Source of the DNA: a bacterium
GTDB lineage: Bacteria > Krumholzibacteriota > Krumholzibacteria > LZORAL124-64-63
Assembly: GCA_030592025.1 (NCBI GenBank)
Contig: JAUUZX010000088.1
Coordinates: 1-6,505, forward strand
DNA: 6,505 nucleotides
Direction: 5' to 3'
A model generated the notes under the pieces. It had not been told where the DNA came from. It ran no database searches and worked only from the letters and a program-made list of their open reading frames with translations. Positions 1-6,216 of the stretch are shown here, piece after piece (the first letter of the stretch is position 1; each line of letters starts with the position of its first letter). Both the position numbers and the translations under genes were made by a program.

Positions 1-90
1 GGTCGGCTCCTCGCGGCCACAACCTCCCCACACTGCAGCCAGGAGCAGCAGCACTACCACGGGGTCAATGCCATTTTTGAGTGCTCTCAT
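1..90 (-). CDS. Start of a probable efflux periplasmic adaptor lipoprotein (partial, runs off the left edge)
   Basis: Only the first 30 codons are in the window. Translation from the ATG at 90 gives a short basic and polar N-terminus (MRALKNGIDP), a hydrophobic stretch VVVLLLLAAV, then WGGC followed by polar GREEPT. This is the shape of a lipoprotein signal peptide with Cys24 as the possible lipidated residue, although Trp at the -3 position of the lipobox is unusual. The start is supported by a GGAGGT ribosome binding site at 97-102, six bases upstream, and by an ATGA overlap with the stop of the TolC-like gene (stop 87-89, ATG 88-90). Genes that follow a TolC-type gene in such operons usually encode the HlyD/MexA-type adaptor linking the inner-membrane pump to the channel. 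That function is inferred from position and signal sequence only, since no adaptor domain is visible yet. It could instead be another lipoprotein. Confidence 0.62.
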   Translation of the reverse strand, partial: MRALKNGIDPVVVLLLLAAVWGGCGREEPT

Positions 91-1616
91 CGCGACACCT
101 CCGCCACCAGGCCGGGAATCTCCCGCAGGGGCACCATGGGGGACCAGCCGATCGCCCTCTTGAGCGATGCGGTCAGGGTCAGGACTTCATAGCGGGCGTT
201 GATCACGTTGCTACGCGCTTCGACCCGATTCGCCTCGGCCACGAGCACATCGATGTAGTTGATCTTGCCCATCTCGAGCATGAGCAGGCTCTCATCGAGG
301 ACTTCCTCGGCCCGCTCGAGGTTCAACTGGACCGCGACCATGACGTCGCGGGCCAGGATCAGGTTCGCCAACAACTCCAGGACTTCTACCTGCACGTCGC
401 GCCGGCGCCCGGAGAGCTCGGCCTCGGTGCGGCGGATCCTCGCGTCGGTCTCCTTGACCAGTCCCCGGTGGAGCAGCCCGTCAAAGACCGGCACGTTGAG
501 GGCCACGGACGCCCGCCAGGAGTCGTGGCCGTCGTCGAACAGCGAATCGGCCGTCCGCCCCACGTAACCATAGGCGCCGGCGAGACTCAGGTAAGGCAAC
601 AGTTCCGACTTCTGGGCCTGGCGGTTGCGGCCCAGGATATCCACGAAGAGCTGCGTCGCCATGAGGTCCGGGCGTAGCTGCGCGAGGCGCAGGGCCTCGG
701 CCTGGACCAGGTTGTCCATCTCGAGGGCCTGGTCGTTGGCGATGCGCAGCGGCGCTTCGGGGCGACGTCCCAGGTACGCGTTGAGACGGCTGCCCTCGTT
801 ACGCAAGCGCGCCTCGGCCACCGCCAACCGGGGCCGCGTGTTGGCCACCGTCACCGCGGCCTGCAGGGTATCGAGTCGGGTCACCAGCCCCATCTCGTAG
901 CGCAGGGTCGTGATCTCCAGGAGCTCCGTCTCGTTGATCAGTTGCGCGCGGATGGCCTGGATGTTCTCCGCCGCCTTGACGATGCCATAATAGGCAGCCA
1001 CGGTGGCCTCGACGGTCTCGTGCTCGACCGCTGCCGTGGCGCTGTTCTGCCGGTCGATGCCCAACCGCGCCGCTCCCATCGCCCCCAGGATCTTGATGGG
1101 GTTGAGCTCCCAACTCAGGTTCAGGTTCGCGTTCCAGTAGGTTTGGGCCGGGATCTCCCCCGGCGGTGGGATGAACGACCCGAAGGCGTCGCCGAATCCG
1201 CCGAGCCACTCGTCGAACCAGGGGTCCGCTCCCGGCGGCGCCGCCAGATCGAGGCCGCCGCCGCTGCCACCGAAGGTCGAATCGAGGGCGAAGCTGGGGT
1301 CCCGCGCCCGGGACCAGGTGCCGACCACGTCGAGGGTCGGCAGGCCGGTCGCCAGGGCCTGACGCTTCTGCCCCATGAGCTCGTCCATGCGCAGACGCTC
1401 GGCCCGCAATCGGTCGTTGGCCGTGAGGGCCTCGTCGACGCAGGACGCCAGGTCGAGGACCGGCCCCTCGCCATTCCGCGCGACGATGACGGCCCCGAGG
1501 GGCTCGGACTGGGTGAACAGGAGCGCCTGATCAGGGGATTCCTGCCCTTGCACAAGGGCAGGGCTGCCGCTGATCAGGAACCAACCGCACACGATGAGGC
1601 GCACGTCCAATCTCAT
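87..1616 (-). CDS. TolC-family outer-membrane efflux channel protein
   Basis: This 509-residue protein should form the trimeric outer-membrane/periplasmic duct of a tripartite efflux pump. Residues 1-25 look like a Sec signal peptide (MRLDVR, then a hydrophobic core, cleavage near ALVQG/QE). The family's internal duplication is clear. Repeat 1 spans about 54-285, with LDLASCVDEAL near 54-64 and RYEMGLVTRLDTLQA at 239-253. Repeat 2 spans about 305-491, with the matching MEMGKINYIDVLVAEA region at 447-462. Each repeat holds long Ala/Leu-rich helices and a beta-strand pair. The length is normal for the family. The start at 1616 was chosen because it begins the signal peptide and has a GGAAAGAAG ribosome binding site at 1622-1630; the frame stays open to 1796, but that extension is Gly/Pro/Arg-rich and antisense-like. 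The gene begins 2 nt after the tetR stop and overlaps the next gene by ATGA. A Gly/Pro-rich insertion at about 104-160 is longer than the equivalent loop of repeat 2. The substrate cannot be told from the sequence. Confidence 0.93.
   Translation of the reverse strand: MRLDVRLIVCGWFLISGSPALVQGQESPDQALLFTQSEPLGAVIVARNGEGPVLDLASCVDEALTANDRLRAERLRMDELMGQKRQALATGLPTLDVVGTWSRARDPSFALDSTFGGSGGGLDLAAPPGADPWFDEWLGGFGDAFGSFIPPPGEIPAQTYWNANLNLSWELNPIKILGAMGAARLGIDRQNSATAAVEHETVEATVAAYYGIVKAAENIQAIRAQLINETELLEITTLRYEMGLVTRLDTLQAAVTVANTRPRLAVAEARLRNEGSRLNAYLGRRPEAPLRIANDQALEMDNLVQAEALRLAQLRPDLMATQLFVDILGRNRQAQKSELLPYLSLAGAYGYVGRTADSLFDDGHDSWRASVALNVPVFDGLLHRGLVKETDARIRRTEAELSGRRRDVQVEVLELLANLILARDVMVAVQLNLERAEEVLDESLLMLEMGKINYIDVLVAEANRVEARSNVINARYEVLTLTASLKRAIGWSPMVPLREIPGLVAEVSR
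97..102 (-). promoter_or_regulatory. Ribosome binding site of the partial adaptor gene
   Basis: GGAGGT on the minus strand lies 6 nt before the ATG at 90, inside the last codons of the TolC-like gene. It fixes the start of an open frame too short and too close to the window edge to be judged by length. Confidence 0.7.
1526..1578 (-). repeat. Nested inverted repeat (hairpin) in the early coding region of the TolC-like gene
   Basis: The inner arms 1541-1550 (CCTGCCCTTG) and 1553-1562 (CAAGGGCAGG) are perfect reverse complements separated by 2 nt; as RNA this is a 9-bp stem with a 4-nt loop. They are flanked almost symmetrically by two copies of the palindrome CTGATCAG at 1527-1534 and 1570-1577, whose centres are 21 and 22 nt from the hairpin centre. 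The element covers codons of about residues 13-30, the end of the signal peptide and the start of the mature protein. The transcript could fold into a stable hairpin about 54 nt after the start codon. A role in translation or mRNA processing is only a guess. Confidence 0.75.
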
Positions 1617-1618
1617 GG

Positions 1619-2263
1619 CTACTTCTTTCCGGGTTTGTGCAAAGAGGTCCGGCGGTAACTGTCCTTCTCGATCACGCTCAGGAGTTCGGTCACGTCCGGG
1701 TCCCGGGGGATTCCGACCCGCGCGTGGGCCAGCACGGCCTCCCCCACCTCCACCAGAAGGATCGTCATGGTTTCCAGCGTGCAGGATTCGCCACAACCCT
1801 GACAGATTTCCGTCGCCAGGCCGTGGGTGAAGAACGCCATCTTCTTCAGCACGATGATCCGCTCGACCGGGGGCAGGGAATCCAGTTCCGCCAGGGAAAC
1901 GGTGGTGTCCACCAGGGCCTGCATGAAATCCGGCCCCGGATCGTAGCCGTCGCCCGGATCGATGAAGAGAGCGGCATAGGTGGCAGGATGCTCCCAGACG
2001 AAGCGCAGCACCCCGATACCCATGTCCATGAAGGCATTTTCGGTGGCTGCCTGGCGCGTGGCGTTCAGGAGTCCCGCCACCGCCGCCCGCTTCACGGCAT
2101 CGGCCAACTCTTCCATGTTGCCGAAGTTGCTGTAGACAGGCGCCGTCGACGCGCCCAGTTCATCGGCCACCTTCCGGGCGCTGAGGCCCGCAAGGCCCTC
2201 CCGATCCACCACCGTCAGACCGGCGGTGACGACATCGTCCCTGCTGAATACGGCTTTGCGCAT
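1619..2263 (-). CDS. TetR/AcrR-family transcriptional regulator of the efflux operon
   Basis: This 214-residue protein has the usual TetR length and layout. The N-terminal DNA-binding domain covers about residues 6-53, with the helix-turn-helix in LSARKVADELGASTAPVYSNF (28-47). The rest is the all-helical ligand and dimer domain. FVWEHPATYAALF (88-100) and FFTHGLATEI (144-153) resemble the C-terminal domain known as WHG/TetR_C_33. The ATG at 2263 is preceded by a strong GAGGAGG ribosome binding site. The gene is first in an operon with the TolC-like channel, so it most likely represses its own operon, probably through the palindrome at 2296-2313, and is released by a pump substrate or a stress signal. 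Cys154, Cys157 and Cys161 form a CxxCxxxC cluster (ICQGCGESC) that is not part of the general TetR pattern and could bind metal or sense thiol stress. The family call is firm; the inducer is unknown. Confidence 0.93.
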   Translation of the reverse strand: MRKAVFSRDDVVTAGLTVVDREGLAGLSARKVADELGASTAPVYSNFGNMEELADAVKRAAVAGLLNATRQAATENAFMDMGIGVLRFVWEHPATYAALFIDPGDGYDPGPDFMQALVDTTVSLAELDSLPPVERIIVLKKMAFFTHGLATEICQGCGESCTLETMTILLVEVGEAVLAHARVGIPRDPDVTELLSVIEKDSYRRTSLHKPGKK

Positions 2264-2268
2264 GCTCG

Positions 2269-2275
2269 CCTCCTC
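2269..2275 (-). promoter_or_regulatory. Ribosome binding site of the tetR-family gene
   Basis: GAGGAGG on the minus strand, 5 nt before the ATG at 2263. It is a near-perfect Shine-Dalgarno sequence and decides the start of the regulator. Confidence 0.8.
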
Positions 2276-2295
2276 GGTGGTGATATCAGAGAGGT

Positions 2296-2313
2296 ATATG
2301 ACGGGTGTTATAT
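2296..2313. promoter_or_regulatory. Candidate operator of the TetR-family regulator
   Basis: ATATGACGGGTGTTATAT is an imperfect palindrome with the pattern ATATnACnnnnGTnATAT, matching in 6 of 7 arm pairs. It lies about 32 nt before the start of the tetR-family gene. It also overlaps a direct repeat: TATATGAC occurs at 2295-2302 and again at 2309-2316, a 14-bp period. The position between promoter and start codon, and the symmetry expected for a dimeric TetR protein, suggest an autorepression site. Binding is inferred. Confidence 0.45.
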
Positions 2314-2338
2314 GACAGATGTTTCACACGAGGTGCAA
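2309..2338 (-). promoter_or_regulatory. Candidate promoter of the tetR-tolC efflux operon
   Basis: On the minus strand, TTGCAC (2333-2338) could serve as -35. A weak -10 follows with a 17-18 bp spacer, either TCATAT (2310-2315) or CATATA (2309-2314) with an extended TG at 2316-2317. A better -10 match, TATAAC (2307-2312), sits 20 bp away, which is too far from this -35. The -10 overlaps the palindrome at 2296-2313, which would suit repression. This is the only AT-rich stretch in the 81-nt gap between the EamA gene and the regulator. Confidence 0.35.
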
Positions 2339-2344
2339 GGTTTT

Positions 2345-3223
2345 TCAGGCGGGTCCGAGGACCAGTACGATGCCCACCCCGGCCAGGGCCGCAGCGGCGG
2401 CCTTGCGCTTACCAAACCGTTCCTTCAGGAAAAGGCTGGCGAAGATGAGGGTGAACAGCGTGCTCGATTGGTTAAGCGCCGCAGCCGTGCCCGTGGAGGT
2501 GTACTTCATCCCTGCCTGCCACAGGATGAGCGCAGCGTAGGAACCCAGGAGTACGCCGGGGACGGTCAGTCGCCAGGCGCGCTGGGGCCGGAACACCGCG
2601 AAGTAGGTCCGTCGCCCGGGGAGCAGGGCCGCCACCGGCACCAGCACGATCATGGACCCGATCTGGCGCACCGCCGTGGCCCACAGGACATCCGTGCGGA
2701 CCAGCACCGGCTTCGCGAGGACGATCCCGTAGCCCAGGGTCGCCATGGCCAACACGCCGTAACCGATGCCTTCGATCACTGTTCGGCGGGAGGTCCCCGG
2801 CGGCGGCTCCACCCGCGAAGCGATGAGCACCGCACCAACTATCAGCACCATCCCCCCCAGTTGCCAGGGCCCCATGCGCTCACCCAGCAGGCCGAACGCG
2901 AACAGTGCCGTGAAGGGGGCGTACAGTGTGTTGACGATGGCGTTCAGGCCGGCGCCCACCCGATTCAGGCAGAGGTGAAAGAAAGTGTCGCTGAGAGCGA
3001 TGGCGATGACGCCGCTCCCGATGAGGATCAGGTAGTCCTCCAGGGGCGCGACACCCAGCAGCGGACGTCCCATCACCAGGGCCGTCACCAGGAAGAGCAT
3101 GCCCGAAAGACCGACCCGAAACAGGTTCAGGGCCAGCGCGGGCATCTCCTGTCCGGCCTTGCGGAAGAACATCACGGCGACGGACCAGACCAGCGCACAA
3201 CTGAGCGCGTAAAACTCTCCCAT
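2345..3223 (-). CDS. EamA/DMT-family inner-membrane transporter
   Basis: This 292-residue, very hydrophobic protein has the length and two-fold repeat of ten-helix drug/metabolite transporters. The first EamA unit spans about residues 1-136, opening with EFYALSCALVWSVAVMFFRKAG and closing with GERMGPWQLGGMVLIVGAVLIA. The second spans about 152-290, ending in STLFTLIFASLFLKERFGKR and a last helix AALAGVGIVLVLG, a very typical EamA end. It should export or exchange small metabolites, but the substrate cannot be predicted. The ATG at 3223 was chosen because the first helix begins at once; the frame extends to 3292 only through an Arg/Pro-rich shadow segment inside the kinase gene. A GGAGA motif at 3233-3237 lies 9 nt upstream. 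The gene begins 4 nt after the kinase stop, so the two are probably co-transcribed. No convincing terminator follows the stop. Confidence 0.9.
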   Translation of the reverse strand: MGEFYALSCALVWSVAVMFFRKAGQEMPALALNLFRVGLSGMLFLVTALVMGRPLLGVAPLEDYLILIGSGVIAIALSDTFFHLCLNRVGAGLNAIVNTLYAPFTALFAFGLLGERMGPWQLGGMVLIVGAVLIASRVEPPPGTSRRTVIEGIGYGVLAMATLGYGIVLAKPVLVRTDVLWATAVRQIGSMIVLVPVAALLPGRRTYFAVFRPQRAWRLTVPGVLLGSYAALILWQAGMKYTSTGTAAALNQSSTLFTLIFASLFLKERFGKRKAAAAALAGVGIVLVLGPA

Positions 3224-3227
3224 GGTC

Positions 3228-4787
3228 CTAGGTCTCCGTCTCGGCTTCCGCCTTGGACAAGGGGAAAGCGAGCCCGACGAGGGCGCCCTCACCTGGTGAG
3301 GTTTCGAACCACATCCTGCCCCCTACCGAGCGCAGACGTTCGCGAATGCTGAACAGGCCGAACCCGGTGGCGGCGCCATGGGACCCGGCCGCCTCGTCAC
3401 CACCCTCGGGATTGAAACCCCGTCCATCATCGGCGACCGTGATGCGCACCTCGCCCCCCCCGGACTCGAGGGTGACCAGCGCCTTCGTGGCATCCGCGTG
3501 CTTGCGAATGTTGGCCAGCAATTCCCGTACGCACTGGTAGGCCATGGCCCGCACGTCCTCGGGCAACTCCACCACTTCGCCGACGGTCTCGAAGATGCAC
3601 GTGATACCGACCCGCTCGCCGAAGGTGTGGGTGAGCCATTGGAGCGCCCCTTCCAGGCCCAACTCGTACAGCACCGGCGGGAAGAGTTCGAAGCTCAGGG
3701 TGCGGGCCTGGGTCATGGTCTCGTCGAGGATGTCGATGGTGTTGGCCACCACCTCCTGGTAGTTGTCCAGCTTCTCCGGGTACTTCAGCAGGGTGATCTG
3801 GGCACGCAGGCCGAAGAGCTGCTGGGCGAGGCCGTCGTGGATGGCCACCGCCAGGTCGCGGCGATGCCGGTCCTCCACCAGGGCGAGCTGGTTGCCCAGG
3901 GACCGCAGCCGCTCCTGGGTTTCGAGGCGCAGGCGTTCCGCCTCCTTCTGCTCCGTGATGTCCCTGGCGACGGTAAAAATCACCTGTCGGTCGGCGTAGG
4001 GAGCTGCGTTGAACGAAAGCCAGCGGTAGGATCCGTCCCGGCATGACATGCGGCACGAGAACTTCTCCTCGTCGGTCCCGGACCTCATGGAAGCAAACGC
4101 GTCGGTGGCGACGGCGCGGTCCTCAGGGTGGATGAAGCTCGTCAACGGCGCCGACATGAGGTCGTCGCGGGACCATCCGAGCACCCGCACCCACGCCGGG
4201 TTGGCCTGCTGGAGTTGCTGGTCATAGCCCACGACAGCGAGCATGTCGACCGAGAGGTTGAACAGGCGGTCGCGCTCATCGTCGGCATCGAGCCGCGCCG
4301 TGATGTCGTCGAACACACCTTCGAGCCGGATCGCCGTGCCCTTCCGGTCCCACTCCGCGACGGCCCGGGAAAAGAGCCACACGTAGCGACCGTCCTGGAA
4401 CCTGAGGCGGAACTCGGTTTCGCACGCCGTGGTCCGTCGCTCCAGGTAGTCGGTCAGGATGTTCCAGACCCGCGCCCGGTCGTCGGGGTGCACGAGGGAA
4501 AAGAGATCCCGCCTTCGATGACCCAGTTGCCGCTTGTCGTAGCCCGTGAGTTCCAGGAAAGCAGGCGTGACCTCGATATGCCCCGTGGCCAACTCCCAGG
4601 TCCAGGTGGCGGCGCCCGCCGTCCCGGATTCGGGCCGTTCCCTCGCTTCGGAAAAATGGAGGTCCTGGTGCATGTCCCGCAGGGAGGCCCCGACGGGCGG
4701 AGGCGTCGCGGCGCTCCTCCTGGCGTAGCGAGCTCCGAGCAGACCGCCGACGCCGGCGGCAACGATCCCGATGATCAGCTCAATCAT
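3228..4787 (-). CDS. Membrane-anchored PAS-PAS sensor histidine kinase (HisKA_3, NarL-type)
   Basis: This is a 519-residue sensor kinase (numbered from the ATG at 4787). One N-terminal helix, IELIIGIVAAGVGGLLGARY, anchors it in the inner membrane. Two PAS/PAC units follow at about 55-165 and 175-280, each with a hallmark HPDD or HPEDR and closing with DDIT or RDITEQKEAE. A linker leads to the HisKA_3 dimer domain, with the probable phospho-accepting His317 in AIHDGLAQQL and the later LFPPVLYELGLEGAL. The ATPase domain shows the N-box ELLANIRKHADA, the G1 box DDGRGF and the G2 box GFGLFSIRERLRSVGGRM. The two PAS units probably sense a cytoplasmic or redox signal. Such kinases normally phosphorylate a LuxR/NarL-type regulator, yet none is in the window. 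An alternative GTG start at 4814 would add nine Gly/Ser-rich residues; neither start has a strong ribosome binding site. The ATG overlaps the upstream gene by 8 nt. Confidence 0.92.
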   Translation of the reverse strand: MIELIIGIVAAGVGGLLGARYARRSAATPPPVGASLRDMHQDLHFSEARERPESGTAGAATWTWELATGHIEVTPAFLELTGYDKRQLGHRRRDLFSLVHPDDRARVWNILTDYLERRTTACETEFRLRFQDGRYVWLFSRAVAEWDRKGTAIRLEGVFDDITARLDADDERDRLFNLSVDMLAVVGYDQQLQQANPAWVRVLGWSRDDLMSAPLTSFIHPEDRAVATDAFASMRSGTDEEKFSCRMSCRDGSYRWLSFNAAPYADRQVIFTVARDITEQKEAERLRLETQERLRSLGNQLALVEDRHRRDLAVAIHDGLAQQLFGLRAQITLLKYPEKLDNYQEVVANTIDILDETMTQARTLSFELFPPVLYELGLEGALQWLTHTFGERVGITCIFETVGEVVELPEDVRAMAYQCVRELLANIRKHADATKALVTLESGGGEVRITVADDGRGFNPEGGDEAAGSHGAATGFGLFSIRERLRSVGGRMWFETSPGEGALVGLAFPLSKAEAETET

Positions 4788-5364
4788 GCCCGAACGCCCG
4801 CTGCCACCGCTCACGCGGGTTGTCGAAACAGATCTCGCACGGCTCGAAAACCCTGCTCACCACCTGCTGGGCGTCGACCGCCGGCGGCCCGCCGCAATCC
4901 TCGCGGGGCGCCTGACCGGCGCCCTCGGTGCACCGTGGCAGAAGCGCCGGCTCGGCGGATTGGAGAATGCCCTCGAGGTTGATCTCGTGTAGCCAGTCGT
5001 CGCCGAAATCGTAGGTGTAGAGCGCCGGCGCCAGTCCAGCGCGCAGGTACCGGGAAACGCGGTGCTCCCAACCGGGGAGCACCTCGTCTTCGATCTGGAA
5101 ACCACTGTCGTCGGGGATGCCGAGACGCAAACGTTGGCCGGATCCCGGAAGGTCGAGGACGAACTGGTGGAGGTGGCGGTCCCGCCAGCCGAACGCATCC
5201 TGGATGGCCACGTGCAGATCCCAGAATGTGCAGGCCCCCGGTAGCTCAAGCAGGCGCCAGACGGGCGCCGGCATCAGCAGCAGATCGACACGGATCCGCA
5301 GCGCCGTGCGGTCCCCCTCCGCCCCCGGGAAATGGATGATTTTATTGCTGTCATGCCTCAGCAT
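4780..5364 (-). CDS. pRiA4b ORF-3-like (PRiA4_ORF3 domain) protein
   Basis: The 194-residue product matches the signature of the plasmid pRiA4b ORF-3-like family: a strand LRIRVDLLLMPAPVWRLLELPG (about 22-43), TFWDLHVAIQDAFGWRDRHLHQFVL (about 46-70), YTYDFGDDWLHEINLEG (about 116-132), and a Cys-containing end with PREDCGGP (about 153-160). These motifs fill nearly the whole protein, as is usual for single-domain members. The molecular function of the family is not established, although some members were once annotated as insertion-sequence or plasmid proteins. It is probably cytoplasmic, with no signal peptide or membrane helix. The C-terminal CEIC (176-179), together with C145 and C157, could support metal binding, which is speculation. 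The ATG at 5364 starts 14 nt before the end of the VTT gene; GGAAGG at 5377-5382 is somewhat far (12 nt), so translation may depend on coupling. An open extension to 5493 is a shadow of the VTT gene. Confidence 0.85.
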   Translation of the reverse strand: MLRHDSNKIIHFPGAEGDRTALRIRVDLLLMPAPVWRLLELPGACTFWDLHVAIQDAFGWRDRHLHQFVLDLPGSGQRLRLGIPDDSGFQIEDEVLPGWEHRVSRYLRAGLAPALYTYDFGDDWLHEINLEGILQSAEPALLPRCTEGAGQAPREDCGGPPAVDAQQVVSRVFEPCEICFDNPRERWQRAFGHD

Positions 5365-6160
5365 CGTCGTCGGAAACCTTCCCCGTTCGTTGCCCGTCCT
5401 CAAGGGACTGGGCCGCTTCCCGCCAGGCCGACTGGCCCATGCGGCCCACCTGCCACACCAGCACCAGGAGGGCGAGCGCGCCTGCGACCGCAATGGTGGT
5501 TTTCATCGCGTCCACACCGGCGGATCCGCCGGCGCTCTCCCTGGCCTGTCCGATGAGGTACCCCACCCAAACCTGCGCTGCCGTACTGGGCAGAACCGCG
5601 CCGAGGCCAAGAAGATAGGTCGGCCACCGGGTGCGCCCCGCGCCGAGAGTGTAGCATACGATCCCGTAATTGAACGGTGAAAGACGGGCCAGAACATTCA
5701 GCCTCAGGGCACGGTCGGCCGCCATGGCGTCCAGCACGCGCAGCCGGGGATTCCCCGCGACCTTCCGGCCCACCCAAGGGCCCAACACGGAGCGTCCAAG
5801 CCCGAAGATGATCGTGCCGGACAGGTAGACGGAACCGAAGACCAGCGCGAGCCCCCACCACGGTCCGTACAGGAGGCCGCCGGTCACCCCCAGCACCGAT
5901 ACGGGGAAGCACCCCACGGTCAGGACCACGAAGATGCCGACGAAGGCGAGTCCGCCCCATGGTCCCTGGGCCGCGACCCAGGCCTCGATGGCCGACCAGC
6001 GACCACCGGCCAGGATCGCCAGCGCCAACAGCGCGATGATGGCCAGGGCGCGCAGCCATCGGTTGCGGGTAGTTGTGGGCACGAGGTTCGTCGTGTGCAC
6101 GGGCGTCGGGATGGTGGTCTTCCTCTCACGGGCTAGGCCGCGCTGGCCGCTGCCGGGCAT
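5351..6160 (-). CDS. TVP38/TMEM64-family (VTT domain) inner-membrane protein
   Basis: The 269-residue protein (from the ATG at 6160) has a hydrophobic helix at about 38-53 and the VTT core from about 70 to 205. The core is recognisable from CFPVSVLGVTGGLLYGPWWG (84-103), GSVYLSGTIIFGLGR (109-123), LARLSPFNYGIVCYTLGAG (158-176) and LPSTAAQVWVGYLIG (190-204). A last helix lies at about 222-238, followed by an acidic cytoplasmic tail. Members of this family are related to DedA proteins and eukaryotic VMP1/TMEM41B lipid scramblases; the bacterial proteins are linked to membrane lipid or envelope homeostasis, but the exact role here is unknown. The start is uncertain. The ATG at 6160 sits directly behind the T-run of a terminator with no good ribosome binding site. 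A GAGAGGAAG motif at 6119-6127 lies ideally before an in-frame ATC (6110-6112), and in-frame GTG codons follow. It is first in the operon with the pRiA4-like, kinase and EamA genes. Confidence 0.88.
   Translation of the reverse strand: MPGSGQRGLARERKTTIPTPVHTTNLVPTTTRNRWLRALAIIALLALAILAGGRWSAIEAWVAAQGPWGGLAFVGIFVVLTVGCFPVSVLGVTGGLLYGPWWGLALVFGSVYLSGTIIFGLGRSVLGPWVGRKVAGNPRLRVLDAMAADRALRLNVLARLSPFNYGIVCYTLGAGRTRWPTYLLGLGAVLPSTAAQVWVGYLIGQARESAGGSAGVDAMKTTIAVAGALALLVLVWQVGRMGQSAWREAAQSLEDGQRTGKVSDDDAEA
6119..6127 (-). promoter_or_regulatory. Shine-Dalgarno-like site inside the annotated start of the VTT gene
   Basis: GAGAGGAAG on the minus strand is the best ribosome binding site near the VTT gene start. 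It lies 6 nt before an in-frame ATC codon (6110-6112) and about 20 nt before an in-frame GTG. It suggests that translation may begin inside the frame, giving a protein about 16-20 residues shorter and keeping all membrane helices. Confidence 0.3.
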
Positions 6161-6161
6161 C

Positions 6162-6199
6162 AAAAAAGCCCCGTCAGCTTAACAGATTGCCGACAGAGC
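6162..6199 (-). terminator. Rho-independent terminator behind the tRNA region
   Basis: On the minus strand GCTCTGTCGGC (6189-6199) can pair with GCTGACGGGGC (6168-6178) over 11 bp, including three G-U pairs, around a 10-nt loop. Six T residues follow (6162-6167). This is a standard intrinsic terminator for transcripts coming from the tRNA-Ala gene. The T-run ends one base before the ATG proposed for the VTT gene, so read-through, attenuation or a separate start for that gene has to be considered. Confidence 0.7.
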
Positions 6200-6216
6200 C
6201 GTTACCGTGTTGTGAG

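Noticed and set aside
942..1658. A 238-codon plus-strand frame opposite the TolC-like gene
   Set aside because: It has low-complexity Arg/Gly/Asp composition, no ribosome binding site that I could recognise, and is explained as a shadow of the minus-strand gene.
1617..1796. N-terminal extension of the TolC-like frame by 60 residues
   Set aside because: The extra part is Gly/Pro/Arg-rich, lies inside the tetR coding sequence and would hide the signal peptide that starts at 1616.
1637..3352. A 571-codon open frame on the plus strand antisense to the TetR and EamA genes
   Set aside because: Its product is rich in His, Arg, Gln and Gly with no domain pattern, and it runs through the promoter region and two well-recognised genes. 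Long antisense frames are common in GC-rich DNA.
4128..4982. A 284-codon plus-strand frame opposite the kinase gene
   Set aside because: It is antisense to clear PAS domains, rich in Pro and Arg, and has no recognisable motif.
5365..5493. Extension of the pRiA4-like frame by 43 residues
   Set aside because: The added residues are Arg/Pro/Trp-rich, overlap the VTT coding sequence deeply and lie outside the family's domain.
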